A stretch of 64,000 nucleotides of DNA from the NCBI RefSeq assembly GCF_021023085.1, contig NZ_PGCK01000010.1:84093-148092 (forward strand). The letters run 5' to 3'. The number at the start of each line of letters is the position of its first letter. The first letter of the stretch is position 1. Below, piece by piece: positions 25,465 through 34,504 of the stretch. The notes under the pieces were generated by a model. It was given only the letters and a program-made list of their open reading frames with translations, did not search any database and was not told where the DNA came from. The position numbers and the translations under genes are program-made. Source of the stretch: Methanooceanicella nereidis (GTDB lineage: Archaea; Halobacteriota; Methanocellia; Methanocellales; Methanocellaceae).

Positions 25465-27030
25465 ATGAAACTAAGGCTAATACTATGCTCTATACTAATT
25501 TCGATTGTAATTATTGCCAATTTAGGGTTAATGCTACCTGTAGAATCATCGAACGACCGGATGCCGGGGAAAGTGGATTCTCTTTCAACACTGAAGGTCA
25601 CTGTACTGGATAGTAATGGAGAACCCATCAGTTCGATGCTTGAGAATGTCAGCCTGGTTTTAATAAACAAGGAGAGCGGTGAAAGATGTTTCTACAGGTC
25701 CCCTTCTAACACATTCTATAATTTAGTCCCGGGCGAATATGCCCTTACGGCAAATATTCTGGACATAGGCGGCCATCACTATTCAGTGCTAAAGATGGTC
25801 AACATAGGATCACGGGAAGAGCGCATTGACATCATAGTGCCGGGCTACACTGCACATGACCCGCTTCGCATAGAATATCCGCAAAAATTTGCCGATAACC
25901 CGGGATCAATAGAGCTGAAGGCTTTTTTTGTGGATGTAAATGCACTGCCGGAAAGGTTAATATGGGTGGAGGCAGGTCCGAAGATACACCTGGAGAGCAA
26001 TTCTGCAGTGCTCCTGATGGCCGTCGACGAGAATGGGACCCCGATAAAAGGAGCAAATATCACTTCGACGGGTAACGGGCAATATCGTTCAAACTCGACG
26101 TCGAACATTATGGCCATCTACTATGACGGGGGCCTGTCCCGGGATATTTTTAAAGCGGAGTTCAATGGCACCTACTCTAATGATGTGGAAATAAGCCTGG
26201 ACACCGCACAGAACCTTGTGATATCAGACCTTTCGGTATCCGATGATTTTCCTGTTCAGTTTGAAAATTTTGATATTACCTGCACGATCAGGAACATCGG
26301 TACGGGAGAGCTGTCGGATCTCAGGGCTTTGCCAGCTATACGGGTCTATCCGGAGTGCGAGATGAAAGATAGCATAATAAAACAGCCCGATACCATAATT
26401 GTCCATACCAATCAGCTGAAACAATATAAAGCGACAATATATTGCAAAGAGCCCGGTGAACACTTCGCTTTCATCGGCAACAACATGATTAAGTTCAACG
26501 TATACCCTTCGGAAAACCCCGTATTGACTTTCGCTATAAGAGGTAATCGGATCGACCTGAAGGCAGGACAGTCAGAGGAGATGACGCTCAGGGATGAAAA
26601 AGGTCTGCCGGTCAGCGACGCAAATGTTTACATAGGCTCAATGCCAGTCGGTAAGACGGATGAGGGCGGTAAGATCACGTTGATGTTCAGGGATGAAAAC
26701 CCCGGGCCGGGATATCTCGTAAACGCTTTCAAAAAAGGCTACAGTTCCCCTGAACCGGTAATAGTATACGTGTCAGGCGAAGGAGATAAAAGCGTTCTCG
26801 CCGACGATTCGATCCAGATATACAGGAACACTGCTACGGTCCCTTCAGACTCCCGCCGCATCATTGACCTCGTTTTTTACTGGACATCACGGGACGTCAT
26901 GGCCTGCGGCATTATAATTCATAATTTACTTTTCAGTGCGATAGAATACTGGTTCGTGACATTGATCCTGGCAGTATTCTTTATTCTTATAATCGTAGGA
27001 TGGCTTAAAAATAGATCTGTCATTGATTAG
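25465..27030 (+). CDS. Membrane-anchored extracellular protein with Ig-like and regulatory-domain repeats
   Basis: The function is unknown. The 521 residues begin with an uncleaved anchor or signal sequence (residues 3-25). A CarboxypepD-regulatory-like beta-sandwich (STLKVTVLDSNGEPISSMLE) follows, then central Ig-like or CARDB-like segments (NLVISDLSVSDDFPVQFENF and on, TCTIRNIGTGELSDL). A second regulatory-like module reads LRDEKGLPVSDANVYIGSMP. It ends in two hydrophobic segments, the last (FVTLILAVFFILIIVGWLK) being the anchor. CARDB-type modules are frequent in methanogen surface proteins. It has its own promoter. Confidence 0.75.
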   Translation: MKLRLILCSILISIVIIANLGLMLPVESSNDRMPGKVDSLSTLKVTVLDSNGEPISSMLENVSLVLINKESGERCFYRSPSNTFYNLVPGEYALTANILDIGGHHYSVLKMVNIGSREERIDIIVPGYTAHDPLRIEYPQKFADNPGSIELKAFFVDVNALPERLIWVEAGPKIHLESNSAVLLMAVDENGTPIKGANITSTGNGQYRSNSTSNIMAIYYDGGLSRDIFKAEFNGTYSNDVEISLDTAQNLVISDLSVSDDFPVQFENFDITCTIRNIGTGELSDLRALPAIRVYPECEMKDSIIKQPDTIIVHTNQLKQYKATIYCKEPGEHFAFIGNNMIKFNVYPSENPVLTFAIRGNRIDLKAGQSEEMTLRDEKGLPVSDANVYIGSMPVGKTDEGGKITLMFRDENPGPGYLVNAFKKGYSSPEPVIVYVSGEGDKSVLADDSIQIYRNTATVPSDSRRIIDLVFYWTSRDVMACGIIIHNLLFSAIEYWFVTLILAVFFILIIVGWLKNRSVID

Positions 27031-27253
27031 AAGATACGATAGCCGGGTATCCTTAAACAGGCTAATGCTTAGCCCATATCTTTGATCATCCGTACCTTTT
27101 TTAACATGTTTTGTCTGATCATAAAACGAATCAATAGGCCATAAAAGCCGGGCTAATGACCATTTTTTCTCTGACAGGCCGCCCAAAAGATATATCGCTG
27201 AAAGACTATTTTATTGTCTAATAAAAATTTCACACATTCAGGATCGTGAAAGC

Positions 27254-28210
27254 ATGGATATTAAGAAGAGCGCTATGATCGCCGTTAAGGACTGTATGGG
27301 AGTAAAGCCGCACGAAAGAGTATTGATTGTAACTGACTCCGTAAGGAAGGATATTGGTATCCCACTATATGATGCGGCGATCGAGCTTGGATGCGATGCT
27401 TTATACATGGAAATGAAGCCTCGCTCAAGGAGCGGGGAGGAGCCTCCTAAGGCAGTAGCCGATTCGATGCTGGAGGCGGATGTCGTGATCGCGGCCACGA
27501 AAGTGTCACTTTCGCATACCGAGGCCAGAAGGAACGCGTGCAGGAAAGGGGCGCGCATAGCTTCCATACCGATACAGGAAGCGGACGGGGAACTTGTCAT
27601 GAAAATGTTCTCCACGGGCGGAATGAGAGCGGACTACGCAAAGATGGAGGAGAACATCGATCGCCTGTTAGAGAGACTAAAGGATTCGAGCATAGCTCGT
27701 ATAACTACTGCCCTGGGAACTGACGTCACCATCGAGTTCGGAGGCAGGGAATTTCATAAGGATACGGGTATAGCGCATAACACCGGCGACTTCACCAACC
27801 TTCCCGGAGGGGAGATATATCTTGCCCCGACCAACGTTAACGGAAAGGTGGTCATAGACGGCTCATTCGGGGACTATGGATTATTAAGGTCGCCTCTTGA
27901 GCTTATCATCAAGGACCGCCATGTCGTCTCCGCAAAAGGCGACCGCGCGGACGACCTTGAGAACACATTCGAGCTTTTAGGCAAGGATGCCCGTAACATA
28001 GCCGAGCTTGGTATCGGGATGAACCCGACCGCAAAATTATGGGGCATACTTCTTGAAGATGAGAAAGTAGGAAACACCATACATATAGCTCTCGGGGACA
28101 ATACGAGCTTTGGCGGGGACGTTAGCGTCCCGATGCATTATGACGGCATAGTTACAGCCCCGACGGTGATCATTGACGGAGAAAAGATAAACCTAAACGA
28201 CTACCTTTAA
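27254..28210 (+). CDS. M29-family aminopeptidase (leucyl aminopeptidase / aminopeptidase T type)
   Basis: These are cytosolic metal-dependent aminopeptidases. The 318 residues show the N-terminal KPHERVLIVTDS block and the family's C-terminal metal-site features: IAELGIGMNPTAK, HIALGDNTSFGG, and HYDGIV with a His-Tyr-Asp set. The protein is shorter than thermophilic bacterial aminopeptidase T (about 410), which is usual for the archaeal group. It is followed 13 bases later by the AlaX gene, so both are likely in one operon. Confidence 0.88.
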   Translation: MDIKKSAMIAVKDCMGVKPHERVLIVTDSVRKDIGIPLYDAAIELGCDALYMEMKPRSRSGEEPPKAVADSMLEADVVIAATKVSLSHTEARRNACRKGARIASIPIQEADGELVMKMFSTGGMRADYAKMEENIDRLLERLKDSSIARITTALGTDVTIEFGGREFHKDTGIAHNTGDFTNLPGGEIYLAPTNVNGKVVIDGSFGDYGLLRSPLELIIKDRHVVSAKGDRADDLENTFELLGKDARNIAELGIGMNPTAKLWGILLEDEKVGNTIHIALGDNTSFGGDVSVPMHYDGIVTAPTVIIDGEKINLNDYL

Positions 28211-28223
28211 GGAGGAAATTTAC

Positions 28224-28874
28224 CTGACGCCAAAGGATCTCTACTTTGATGACCCGTACAGGAAAGAGTTCGAAACTACCGTAGTTTCGGTGAACGGGAA
28301 CATGGTAGAATTAGAGGATACTTATTTTTTCCCGCGCGGAGGAGGCCAGGTCGGCGACCAGGGAACCATAAACGGCATAAAAGTTGTCGATACGGTCTAC
28401 GAGGACGGCCGGATCATCCATGTAATGGAAAATGAGCCGCCCTTCAAGACAGGAGACCTGGCAGCATGCGCGATAGACTGGGATAAACGCTACAGGAGAA
28501 TGCGCCTGCATTCTGCGTCACATATCGTCCATTATTTAATGGGCGAAGTCTTTGGCAACGATTGTAAAGCGGCCTCATCAGGGCTCCTGGACGAGGAAAA
28601 GGAGAGGACTGATTTCCTTTTTGATGTATCTCTTGACAGGGAAAAATTAATGGAAGTGGAAAACAGGACGAACAGCATCATAGCACAGGACCTGGAGATC
28701 CGCTCATACAGGGATGAAGCTGATCCGGAGACCCTTGTATGGGAGATGGGGAACTGGAAAATGTTATGCTGCGGCACTCACCCGCGCAGATCGGGGGAGA
28801 TAGGGCCAATACGTCTCGTCAGGGGTAAAAAGCCGGGAAAAGGCAGGGAAAGGATAGAGATACACCTTGCATAA
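28224..28874 (+). CDS. alaX: Alanyl-tRNA editing protein AlaX (free-standing), CTG start proposed
   Basis: AlaX hydrolyses Ser- or Gly-mischarged tRNA-Ala in trans. The zinc-binding HxxxH is seen in LHSASHIVHYL and the partner C-x3-H in CCGTHPRRSGEIG. FYFPRGGGQ-like FFPRGGGQVGDQG marks the N-terminal barrel. The first GTG in frame (28290) would remove about 22 residues, including the family's YFDDPYRKEFETTVVSV opening. A CTG at 28224 with GGAGG 8 bases upstream restores it and gives 216 residues. The gene lies 13 bases after the aminopeptidase gene. Confidence 0.87.
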   Translation: MTPKDLYFDDPYRKEFETTVVSVNGNMVELEDTYFFPRGGGQVGDQGTINGIKVVDTVYEDGRIIHVMENEPPFKTGDLAACAIDWDKRYRRMRLHSASHIVHYLMGEVFGNDCKAASSGLLDEEKERTDFLFDVSLDREKLMEVENRTNSIIAQDLEIRSYRDEADPETLVWEMGNWKMLCCGTHPRRSGEIGPIRLVRGKKPGKGRERIEIHLA

Positions 28875-28981
28875 TTTTTATGGTTTTGTGTATTAAACAA
28901 AATAATTTCTTTTTTGTACAAAATGTACATACACTTAGGTTGTATTGGTTTATATACTAATAAATTCTATCCTTATTTGCT

Positions 28982-29080
28982 GTAGGACGGCAGAGGTATA
29001 AGATACAAGCTATATACCCCCCAAAATCGCGAAATATTTCTACCTTTGCCATCCTGACATCAAATTTTTATAAATTATAA
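28982..29080 (+). ncRNA. Candidate small RNA with long stem-loop
   Basis: AGGACGGCAGAGGTA (28984-28998) pairs with TACCTTTGCCATCCT (29041-29055) over 15 positions with one mismatch and one G-U pair, enclosing a 42-base loop. A TATA-like TTTATATACT at 28949-28957 predicts a transcription start at about 28979-28982, exactly before the stem. The 3' side continues into T-rich sequence (AAATTTTTATAAATTATAATTTTT). No reading frame is present. The downstream regulator gene has its own TATA element (about 29129), so this would be a separate transcript of about 75-100 nucleotides. Confidence 0.45.
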
Positions 29081-29190
29081 TTTTTCATTGAAATTTACTT
29101 ATAAATTATGTTTAAAAATGTATAGAAACATATAAATAATAGTCAGTATAACAAGCACTTAAACATAAGGAGTCTGGAGGAAGAGGAAAG

Positions 29191-29502
29191 ATGGACATTT
29201 TAAAAACGCTTTCATATGCAGGGACGATGGACGTACTTTTTTCCATATGTAAAGGGAAATCCAAATTTACGGATATAATGTTCGAGACAGAGTTAAATCC
29301 GGGGATCCTTAACAGGTTATTAAAAACGCTCATAGTGTCAGGGATCCTCATTAAAGACCTTGACGGCTACCACCTCTCGGAGAAAGGAACAAAGGTCGTC
29401 CTGTACACGTTACAGATACTGAACACCGAGAACGAGAATAAGAACTATGAGGCTCTGATCGATATACTGTCCGGCAGGATACAGCACCACGCGGAAGCTT
29501 GA
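29191..29502 (+). CDS. Small winged-helix transcriptional regulator
   Basis: The 103 residues form a single winged-helix unit. Helices read MDILKTLSYAGTMDVLFSI and FTDIMFETELNPGILNRLLKTLIVSG, followed by the wing ILIKDLDGYHLSEKGTKV and a C-terminal helix that probably dimerises. This resembles ArsR/HxlR-type archaeal regulators. It has its own TATA element at about 29129 and a strong GGAGGAAGAGG ribosome site. Its target is unknown; the candidate small RNA upstream and the zinc-ribbon gene just downstream are possible partners. Confidence 0.75.
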   Translation: MDILKTLSYAGTMDVLFSICKGKSKFTDIMFETELNPGILNRLLKTLIVSGILIKDLDGYHLSEKGTKVVLYTLQILNTENENKNYEALIDILSGRIQHHAEA

Positions 29503-29509
29503 TCAACCC

Positions 29510-29767
29510 TTAAAAATCATCTTCCAGCCTTACGGTTTTAATATCAAATACAGGTGAGCCGGATGCGGGTTTATTAGAGTATAGCTCTATCCGCTTACCA
29601 CATATCGGGCATACGATAGAAGCAAATATGACGCTTCCGTTTTCGTTTATCTCCATATTGTCTATTGCCGCTTCTGAGAAATACAGGATGTTTTTACACC
29701 GGTCACATTCTTTCTTTATGGTAAAATTACATTCGTCGACGGATACGTTCTTAATATTCTTTATCAT
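29510..29767 (-). CDS. Small zinc-ribbon-like protein
   Basis: The function is unknown. The 85 residues carry two cysteine pairs, CDRCKN near residue 21 and CPICGKR near residue 53, which together could bind one zinc ion in a ribbon. The remainder is beta-rich and acidic. It is convergent with the winged-helix gene (7-base gap). ATG at 29767 is the first start in frame. Small ribbons of this type are common in methanogens and rarely characterised. Confidence 0.65.
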   Translation of the reverse strand: MIKNIKNVSVDECNFTIKKECDRCKNILYFSEAAIDNMEINENGSVIFASIVCPICGKRIELYSNKPASGSPVFDIKTVRLEDDF

Positions 29768-29923
29768 CGGACATCACATATCCCGGTCCTTAAAACGAGT
29801 TACCGATATTTGATAATGGGTATTGCTTTACCATACATATAATATTTGTAATAAAAATGAAATTACTGTTTAGAAAGATACTTTTTAATTATATATCATC
29901 AGTGATTAATAAGAGGCATATTA

Positions 29924-30712
29924 ATGGCTCCAATAATGACCGTTACGACAGATTTCAGGGATGTTTACCCCGCCATCATGAAGGGCGTCATAATGAATAT
30001 AGCCCCTGGAACGAATATCATTGATATCACTAACACCATAGAACAGGGAAATATTCTGCAGGGTGCGTTCATACTGAAGTCGGCCTCCGCGTATTTTCCG
30101 CCGGGCACTATCCATCTGGCAGTGGTCGATCCGGGGGTGGGCAGCAAACGTAGAGCCCTGGTGATAAAAGGCGAGAGATACACGTTTGTCGGGCCGGATA
30201 ACGGGCTTATGATACCGGCAGCCAGAGAGCAGGGAGAGTTTAAGGTTTTTGAGATAACAGACCCGGAGTTCTATACGGACCATGTTAGCCCTGTGTTCCA
30301 CGGAAGGGATGTTTTCGCCCCCGCTGCGGCATTCATCGCGGCAGGTAAGGAAGTCCCGCTATCCGGTGAGATATTGGACTATATCGAAATTGACCCGGGC
30401 AAAGAAAAAGTAGCTGATAGATCGATATACGGGAAGGTAGTATATGTCGACGGGTTCGGAAACATGATCACCAATATAACGGGCGAGACTATGTCGGGCA
30501 TTTATGACTATGGAGATAAAATTAAAATAAATGGCTCGCCTTCAAAGTTCGTCAAAGCATATCATGAAGGCAGTGAAGAGACTGCGATAGCGCTGATAGG
30601 GAGCCATGGAATGTTAGAGATCGCGGTCAATCTGGGAAGCGCCTCGAAAGCGCTGAGTATTAATGCAGGCGATGAAATAAGTATAGAACCGATCAGGGGA
30701 AACACGTATTAA
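29924..30712 (+). CDS. SAM hydrolase / SAM hydroxide adenosyltransferase family (DUF62)
   Basis: This family cleaves S-adenosylmethionine to adenosine and methionine, using an activated water, and is related to fluorinases. The 262 residues show TVTTDFRDVYPAIMKGVI, HLAVVDPGVGSKRRALVI, FVGPDNGLM, the catalytic-site block FHGRDVFAPAAAFIA, and VVYVDGFGNMITNI. The N-terminal TTDF segment is slightly shorter than the usual TDFG-x-x-D. ATG follows GAGGCAT. It is followed by the reductase gene 48 bases later. Confidence 0.92.
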   Translation: MAPIMTVTTDFRDVYPAIMKGVIMNIAPGTNIIDITNTIEQGNILQGAFILKSASAYFPPGTIHLAVVDPGVGSKRRALVIKGERYTFVGPDNGLMIPAAREQGEFKVFEITDPEFYTDHVSPVFHGRDVFAPAAAFIAAGKEVPLSGEILDYIEIDPGKEKVADRSIYGKVVYVDGFGNMITNITGETMSGIYDYGDKIKINGSPSKFVKAYHEGSEETAIALIGSHGMLEIAVNLGSASKALSINAGDEISIEPIRGNTY

Positions 30713-30760
30713 TAATCGAGTAATATTATTTGAGGAATTTTTTTACAGGGTTTGATAGCA

Positions 30761-31444
30761 TTGAAAAGACCATATACGGTGTTAATTTCAGAGATGACCG
30801 TCGACGGTAAGCTTACTTTAAAAAGAGGATTATCAAGCAAGATAATCATGGGCCTGATGGATGATGAAAGCCACAGATTTCTCCATCAAAAGCGTACGGA
30901 GTTCGACGCGATCATGGTAGGAAGCAACACGATAAAGATCGATAACTCCATACTCACTAACAGGCTTGTTGAGGGGAAAAGCCCTGTAAGGGTCATCCCT
31001 AACAGCGATGCGTCAATACCACCGGGCTCGAACGTATTGAATAGTGACGCGCCCACCATAATCGTAGTTTCGGAGAACGCGGATAAAGAGAAAGTCAATG
31101 CCATCAGGTCCAGAGGCGCGGATATAATCGTTTGCGGTAAAGACAGGATAGACATAGACGGCATGATGGAACGCCTCGTCGACCGCGGCATAAGCAAATT
31201 AATGGTCGAAGGCGGCCCCACCCTCATATGGCAGCTTATCAGCAAAGCGATGATAGACCACATCATTCTGATCCAGATACCATATATCATAGGGGGAGAT
31301 AGTACCCCATCCCTGGTCGGAGGCCCGGGAGTCGACTCTATCGAAGATGTGGTCAGCGTAGAACTAACTGATTTTTATAAAGTCGGTAAACATCTTATAA
31401 CCGAATACGATCTGTATTATAATGGAAAAAACGCAAAAGATTAA
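30761..31444 (+). CDS. RibD-like diaminopyrimidine reductase, divergent copy
   Basis: This belongs to the RibD C-terminal (dihydrofolate-reductase-like) family that reduces the ribosyl group of the pyrimidine intermediate in archaeal riboflavin and F420 synthesis. Visible motifs are RPYTVLISEMTVDGKLTLKRG, FDAIMVGSNTIKIDNSILTNR, and KLMVEGGPTLIWQLI. TTG at 30761 (MKRPYT) is preferred to the TTG three codons earlier. The protein at 58837 is a closer match to canonical ArfC/RIB7 (it keeps the SADGKI and GIGTVLADDPSLT patterns), so this copy may serve another substrate. It overlaps the convergent receiver gene by 4 bases. Confidence 0.82.
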   Translation: MKRPYTVLISEMTVDGKLTLKRGLSSKIIMGLMDDESHRFLHQKRTEFDAIMVGSNTIKIDNSILTNRLVEGKSPVRVIPNSDASIPPGSNVLNSDAPTIIVVSENADKEKVNAIRSRGADIIVCGKDRIDIDGMMERLVDRGISKLMVEGGPTLIWQLISKAMIDHIILIQIPYIIGGDSTPSLVGGPGVDSIEDVVSVELTDFYKVGKHLITEYDLYYNGKNAKD

Positions 31445-31821
31445 ACTTTATTGGCAGTCTTATTTTTTGTATGCTTATCTACGGCACGCACAAGATCTGC
31501 TATGCTGAACGGTTTGTTTAGCATAGCTGTGAAAAGGGTTTTGTCCAGCTCGCTTTCCAGAGTGCCGCGCCCCGACATCAATATTATCGGGATATCTTTG
31601 CCCTTTTCCATCTTCTTTATCAATCTCGCAGCTTCAGTACCGTCTATATCGGGCATTAACATATCAAGCAGGATGAGGTCCGGTGAGAATTCTTTAACCA
31701 GGTCAACTCCTTTTTCTCCCCGGAACGCGGTCTTTACTTCATACCCTTTTCCGGAGAGGGCAAGCTCAACCAGCTCGCATATGCTTTTCTCATCATCAAT
31801 GATCAGGACCTTATTTCCCAT
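31441..31821 (-). CDS. Stand-alone CheY-like response-regulator receiver
   Basis: A single receiver domain of 126 residues, with no output domain. It has the acidic pair in IIDDEKS (residues 8-10), the phospho-acceptor Asp in LILLDMLMPD (near 53), the Ser/Thr switch in ILMSGRG and the conserved Lys in LNKPF. Such proteins receive phosphate from hybrid or orphan histidine kinases, which in methanogens are numerous and scattered. No kinase lies nearby. Confidence 0.93.
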   Translation of the reverse strand: MGNKVLIIDDEKSICELVELALSGKGYEVKTAFRGEKGVDLVKEFSPDLILLDMLMPDIDGTEAARLIKKMEKGKDIPIILMSGRGTLESELDKTLFTAMLNKPFSIADLVRAVDKHTKNKTANKV

Positions 31822-32055
31822 ATGGATACTCCGTTAATTTATGATAGGTTCATAATATTTACAAATCTTGTTTATTTTATTATTTTATTTATATTGCGGT
31901 CTTCATGTATAAATCTCACGACGATAATTGACAACATCCCGATATCATAGTGCACGACCATAGTTTCAAAGCAAAATGTATTTGGTAAATCAAAAATACA
32001 GTAAAGAGCATTTAATAGAAATAAATTATCATCATATTTCAAGCCTGGTGAGTTA

Positions 32056-33387
32056 ATGGATATAGAAGGATATGCGAAGAGAGGCATTAAAAAGCAAGAC
32101 CCGGAGCTTACTGAAAAGCTTACCGAAAGAATACTGGAGATCAAGAACATTTCAAAGGAAGGCGCTCGAAAGCTTGCCGAAGCCGTCATAACTGAGGCAA
32201 AAGCCACCATTGATGTAAAAGATAAAATAATAGCTTTACAGCCATGCGGCGTCACGATGGGAGAGTTCGGTGTCGGTTCGCGCGGCAAGGGAGATTTTTA
32301 CGCTCATAAAAAGATAGCCGAGGTCATCGGCAAGACAAAAGCGGTCTGTGATTCAAGCCAGCTGGACGACTCAGGCGTTGTGGAAGCAGGTGGAAAATAT
32401 GTCGTCGTCACAGTTGACGGCATGCATTCAAGGCTCTCTGATTTCCCCTTCCTGGCGGGTTTTCACGTGACACGCGCATCATTAAGGGACCTCTTTGTAA
32501 TGGGAGCCCGGCCGGTAGCCCTGTTATCGGACATACATGTAGCCGATGACGGCGACGTTGCCAAGATATTCGACTATACTGCGGGAATAGCCACAGTGTC
32601 GGATCTTATCGGAGTGCCGCTGGTCACGGGAAGCACCTTACGCATAGGCGGCGATATGGTAATAGGCGAGCGCATGACGGGCTGTGTGGGAGCGGTAGGG
32701 GTAGCCGAAAACCTGACAGCGCGTATACAGTCCCGGCCAGGGGACGTCATCATGGTAAGCGAAGGAGCAGGAGGAGGCACAGTGTCCACCACGGCGCTGT
32801 ATTTCGGAATGCAGGACGTCGTAGAGAAGACGCTTAACGTTAAGTTCCTCGAAGCTTGCCAGGCGCTATTCGAAAACGATCTCATAGACAAGATACATGC
32901 CATGACGGACGTCACCAACGGAGGCATCAGGGGCGACGCATACGAGATAGCCGGTACCGCTGAAGTAAAACTGGTATTCTACGAGGAGCGCATAAGAAAG
33001 CTTGTAGAGCCTACTGTCCTGGATATGTTAAATAAGCTGAAGATAGATTACCTCGGAGTATCCCTGGATGCCCTTCTTATAATCGCCCCTGCCGAGAATG
33101 CCGAAGAGATCATGAAGGCGGTCCGCAGCAAGGGAGTGGGCATAGACATTGTCGGAGAAGTAAAAGAGGGCAATGGCGCCTATATCGTCAGGGACGGCGT
33201 GGAAATGGACTTTGTCCCGCTCTTCAGGGAGTCGGCCTATACGCCGGTCAAAAAGGTAGTTGGCGAAGAGACCCCGATGACTTTCGAGGAGATGCAAAAG
33301 AAGGTTGATTCTGCCGCAATTAATGCGGTCAGGAAGAAAGAGCTCATGTTAGAAAGGATAAAAAAGAACTCGAAGCCCCTGGCATAA
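32056..33387 (+). CDS. AIR synthase / HypE-like PurM-superfamily protein
   Basis: The 443 residues begin with a helical region (1-60). A PurM-type ATP-binding fold follows, seen in VCDSSQLDDSGVVEAGGKYVV and VTVDGMHSRLSDFPF, with GARPVALLSDIHVADDGD, LRIGGDMVIGERMTGCVG, and a C-terminal half with AMTDVTNGGIRGD. It lacks the C-terminal Cys tail that HypE uses for carbamoyl transfer and is larger than HypE. It probably belongs to the archaeal HypE-like group of unknown substrate. The start ATG 32056 follows GGTGA at about 6 bases. Confidence 0.8.
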   Translation: MDIEGYAKRGIKKQDPELTEKLTERILEIKNISKEGARKLAEAVITEAKATIDVKDKIIALQPCGVTMGEFGVGSRGKGDFYAHKKIAEVIGKTKAVCDSSQLDDSGVVEAGGKYVVVTVDGMHSRLSDFPFLAGFHVTRASLRDLFVMGARPVALLSDIHVADDGDVAKIFDYTAGIATVSDLIGVPLVTGSTLRIGGDMVIGERMTGCVGAVGVAENLTARIQSRPGDVIMVSEGAGGGTVSTTALYFGMQDVVEKTLNVKFLEACQALFENDLIDKIHAMTDVTNGGIRGDAYEIAGTAEVKLVFYEERIRKLVEPTVLDMLNKLKIDYLGVSLDALLIIAPAENAEEIMKAVRSKGVGIDIVGEVKEGNGAYIVRDGVEMDFVPLFRESAYTPVKKVVGEETPMTFEEMQKKVDSAAINAVRKKELMLERIKKNSKPLA

Positions 33388-33411
33388 GCCACATGGGCTT
33401 CAACCTGTTTT

Positions 33412-34338
33412 TTATTTCTTTACAAGTTTTCTTAACACAAGTATAACGATCGTCAGGATCGCTGCCCCTATCGCAGATACGAGTAATATTCCCTGCACCT
33501 GTTTTTCTGTATCGCCTGATGGCGATGGAGTCGATGTCGGCGTCACTATGGGCGTCGTGGTCGGGACTGTCGTAGGTGCTGCTGTCGCGGTCGGCTCCGG
33601 CGACACAACAGGAGTTGCTTCAGGAGTTGCGGTGATAGTGGCCTCATAATCCTCTATCCGGATATTTACCGTAGGATTATCCGCCGTTATCGTCGTGATC
33701 AGATACCCGGTCTTTCCTTCTTTTTGGGCTTCTATATAATAGGTATCGAGTGGCAATTTATCGAACCGGTACTGTCCAGGAGCCCCGGTGCTGCTATCCG
33801 AGGATACCTGCGGGTTATTGGCTACATGGACCAGCGACCCCTTATTCTGGCCGTCGGTATTGTATACGGCCACAATGGCCCCCTGTACTCCATTATAGGA
33901 CTTATCGGTGATCAGGCCGCTTAACGTCCCGTACCCTCCGACACGGAAAGTTTTCGTCGCAGAGATCCCGCTGCTCGACTTTATCGCCGTGGCTGTGATA
34001 TTCACATATCCAGATTTATCCGTCGTCACGAAATCAAGTCGTGCAATGCCGTTATCATCGGTCAGGCTATATGATCCTGATTCTACAGCGATTATGGAAC
34101 TGTCGCTTGAGGTGAAGTAAACCCTTGTCCCGTTTATCGAGTACGGGCCTCCGCCGAGGGTAACCTGGACTTCTATGGTATAGCTATTACCTCCGGCCGC
34201 GAACATATCCTCATCCCCGAGGAACTGGACACCATCCGGCGACACTACCTGTGCCGCACCCTGACCGGCGATGAAACCAGGGATAATTAACAACATCAGC
34301 GATAAGAAGACGATGAACTTCGAGAACTGCAAAGACAA
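33412..34338 (-). CDS. Surface protein with Ig-like and CarboxypepD-regulatory domains
   Basis: This is a secreted, membrane-anchored protein of unknown function. A signal peptide spans to about residue 30 (AGQGAAQV). An Ig/big-like domain follows (QFLGDEDMFAAGGNSYTIEV), then a CarboxypepD-reg-like module (GLITDKSYNGVQGAIVAVYN, DKLPLDTYYIEAQKEG), then a Thr/Pro/Ser linker and a C-terminal membrane helix (ILLVSAIGAAILTIVILVLRKLVKK). TTG at 34338 is the start, with GGAGG 9 bases upstream. It converges on the HypE-like gene with a 24-base gap. Confidence 0.78.
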   Translation of the reverse strand: MSLQFSKFIVFLSLMLLIIPGFIAGQGAAQVVSPDGVQFLGDEDMFAAGGNSYTIEVQVTLGGGPYSINGTRVYFTSSDSSIIAVESGSYSLTDDNGIARLDFVTTDKSGYVNITATAIKSSSGISATKTFRVGGYGTLSGLITDKSYNGVQGAIVAVYNTDGQNKGSLVHVANNPQVSSDSSTGAPGQYRFDKLPLDTYYIEAQKEGKTGYLITTITADNPTVNIRIEDYEATITATPEATPVVSPEPTATAAPTTVPTTTPIVTPTSTPSPSGDTEKQVQGILLVSAIGAAILTIVILVLRKLVKK

Positions 34339-34504
34339 CTATAACTTCCTCCAGATATTATCAGTAATAGAGTCCAAAAGATAAAGGTTTTGTTTCCACA
34401 AGCAGGATTTATTAATGATAAAAAAGCCTAAATTATCTATCCGGTATTTTTCCTAAATAGGTACATCAGTACAACCGTTATCAATCAATCACTAAGGTAA
34501 AAAA

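Noticed and set aside
25413..25613. 66-residue frame with CxxC (NFDCNYCQFRVNATC)
   Set aside because: It overlaps the signal peptide region of the real surface-protein gene at 25465 in another frame; the Cys pattern is accidental.
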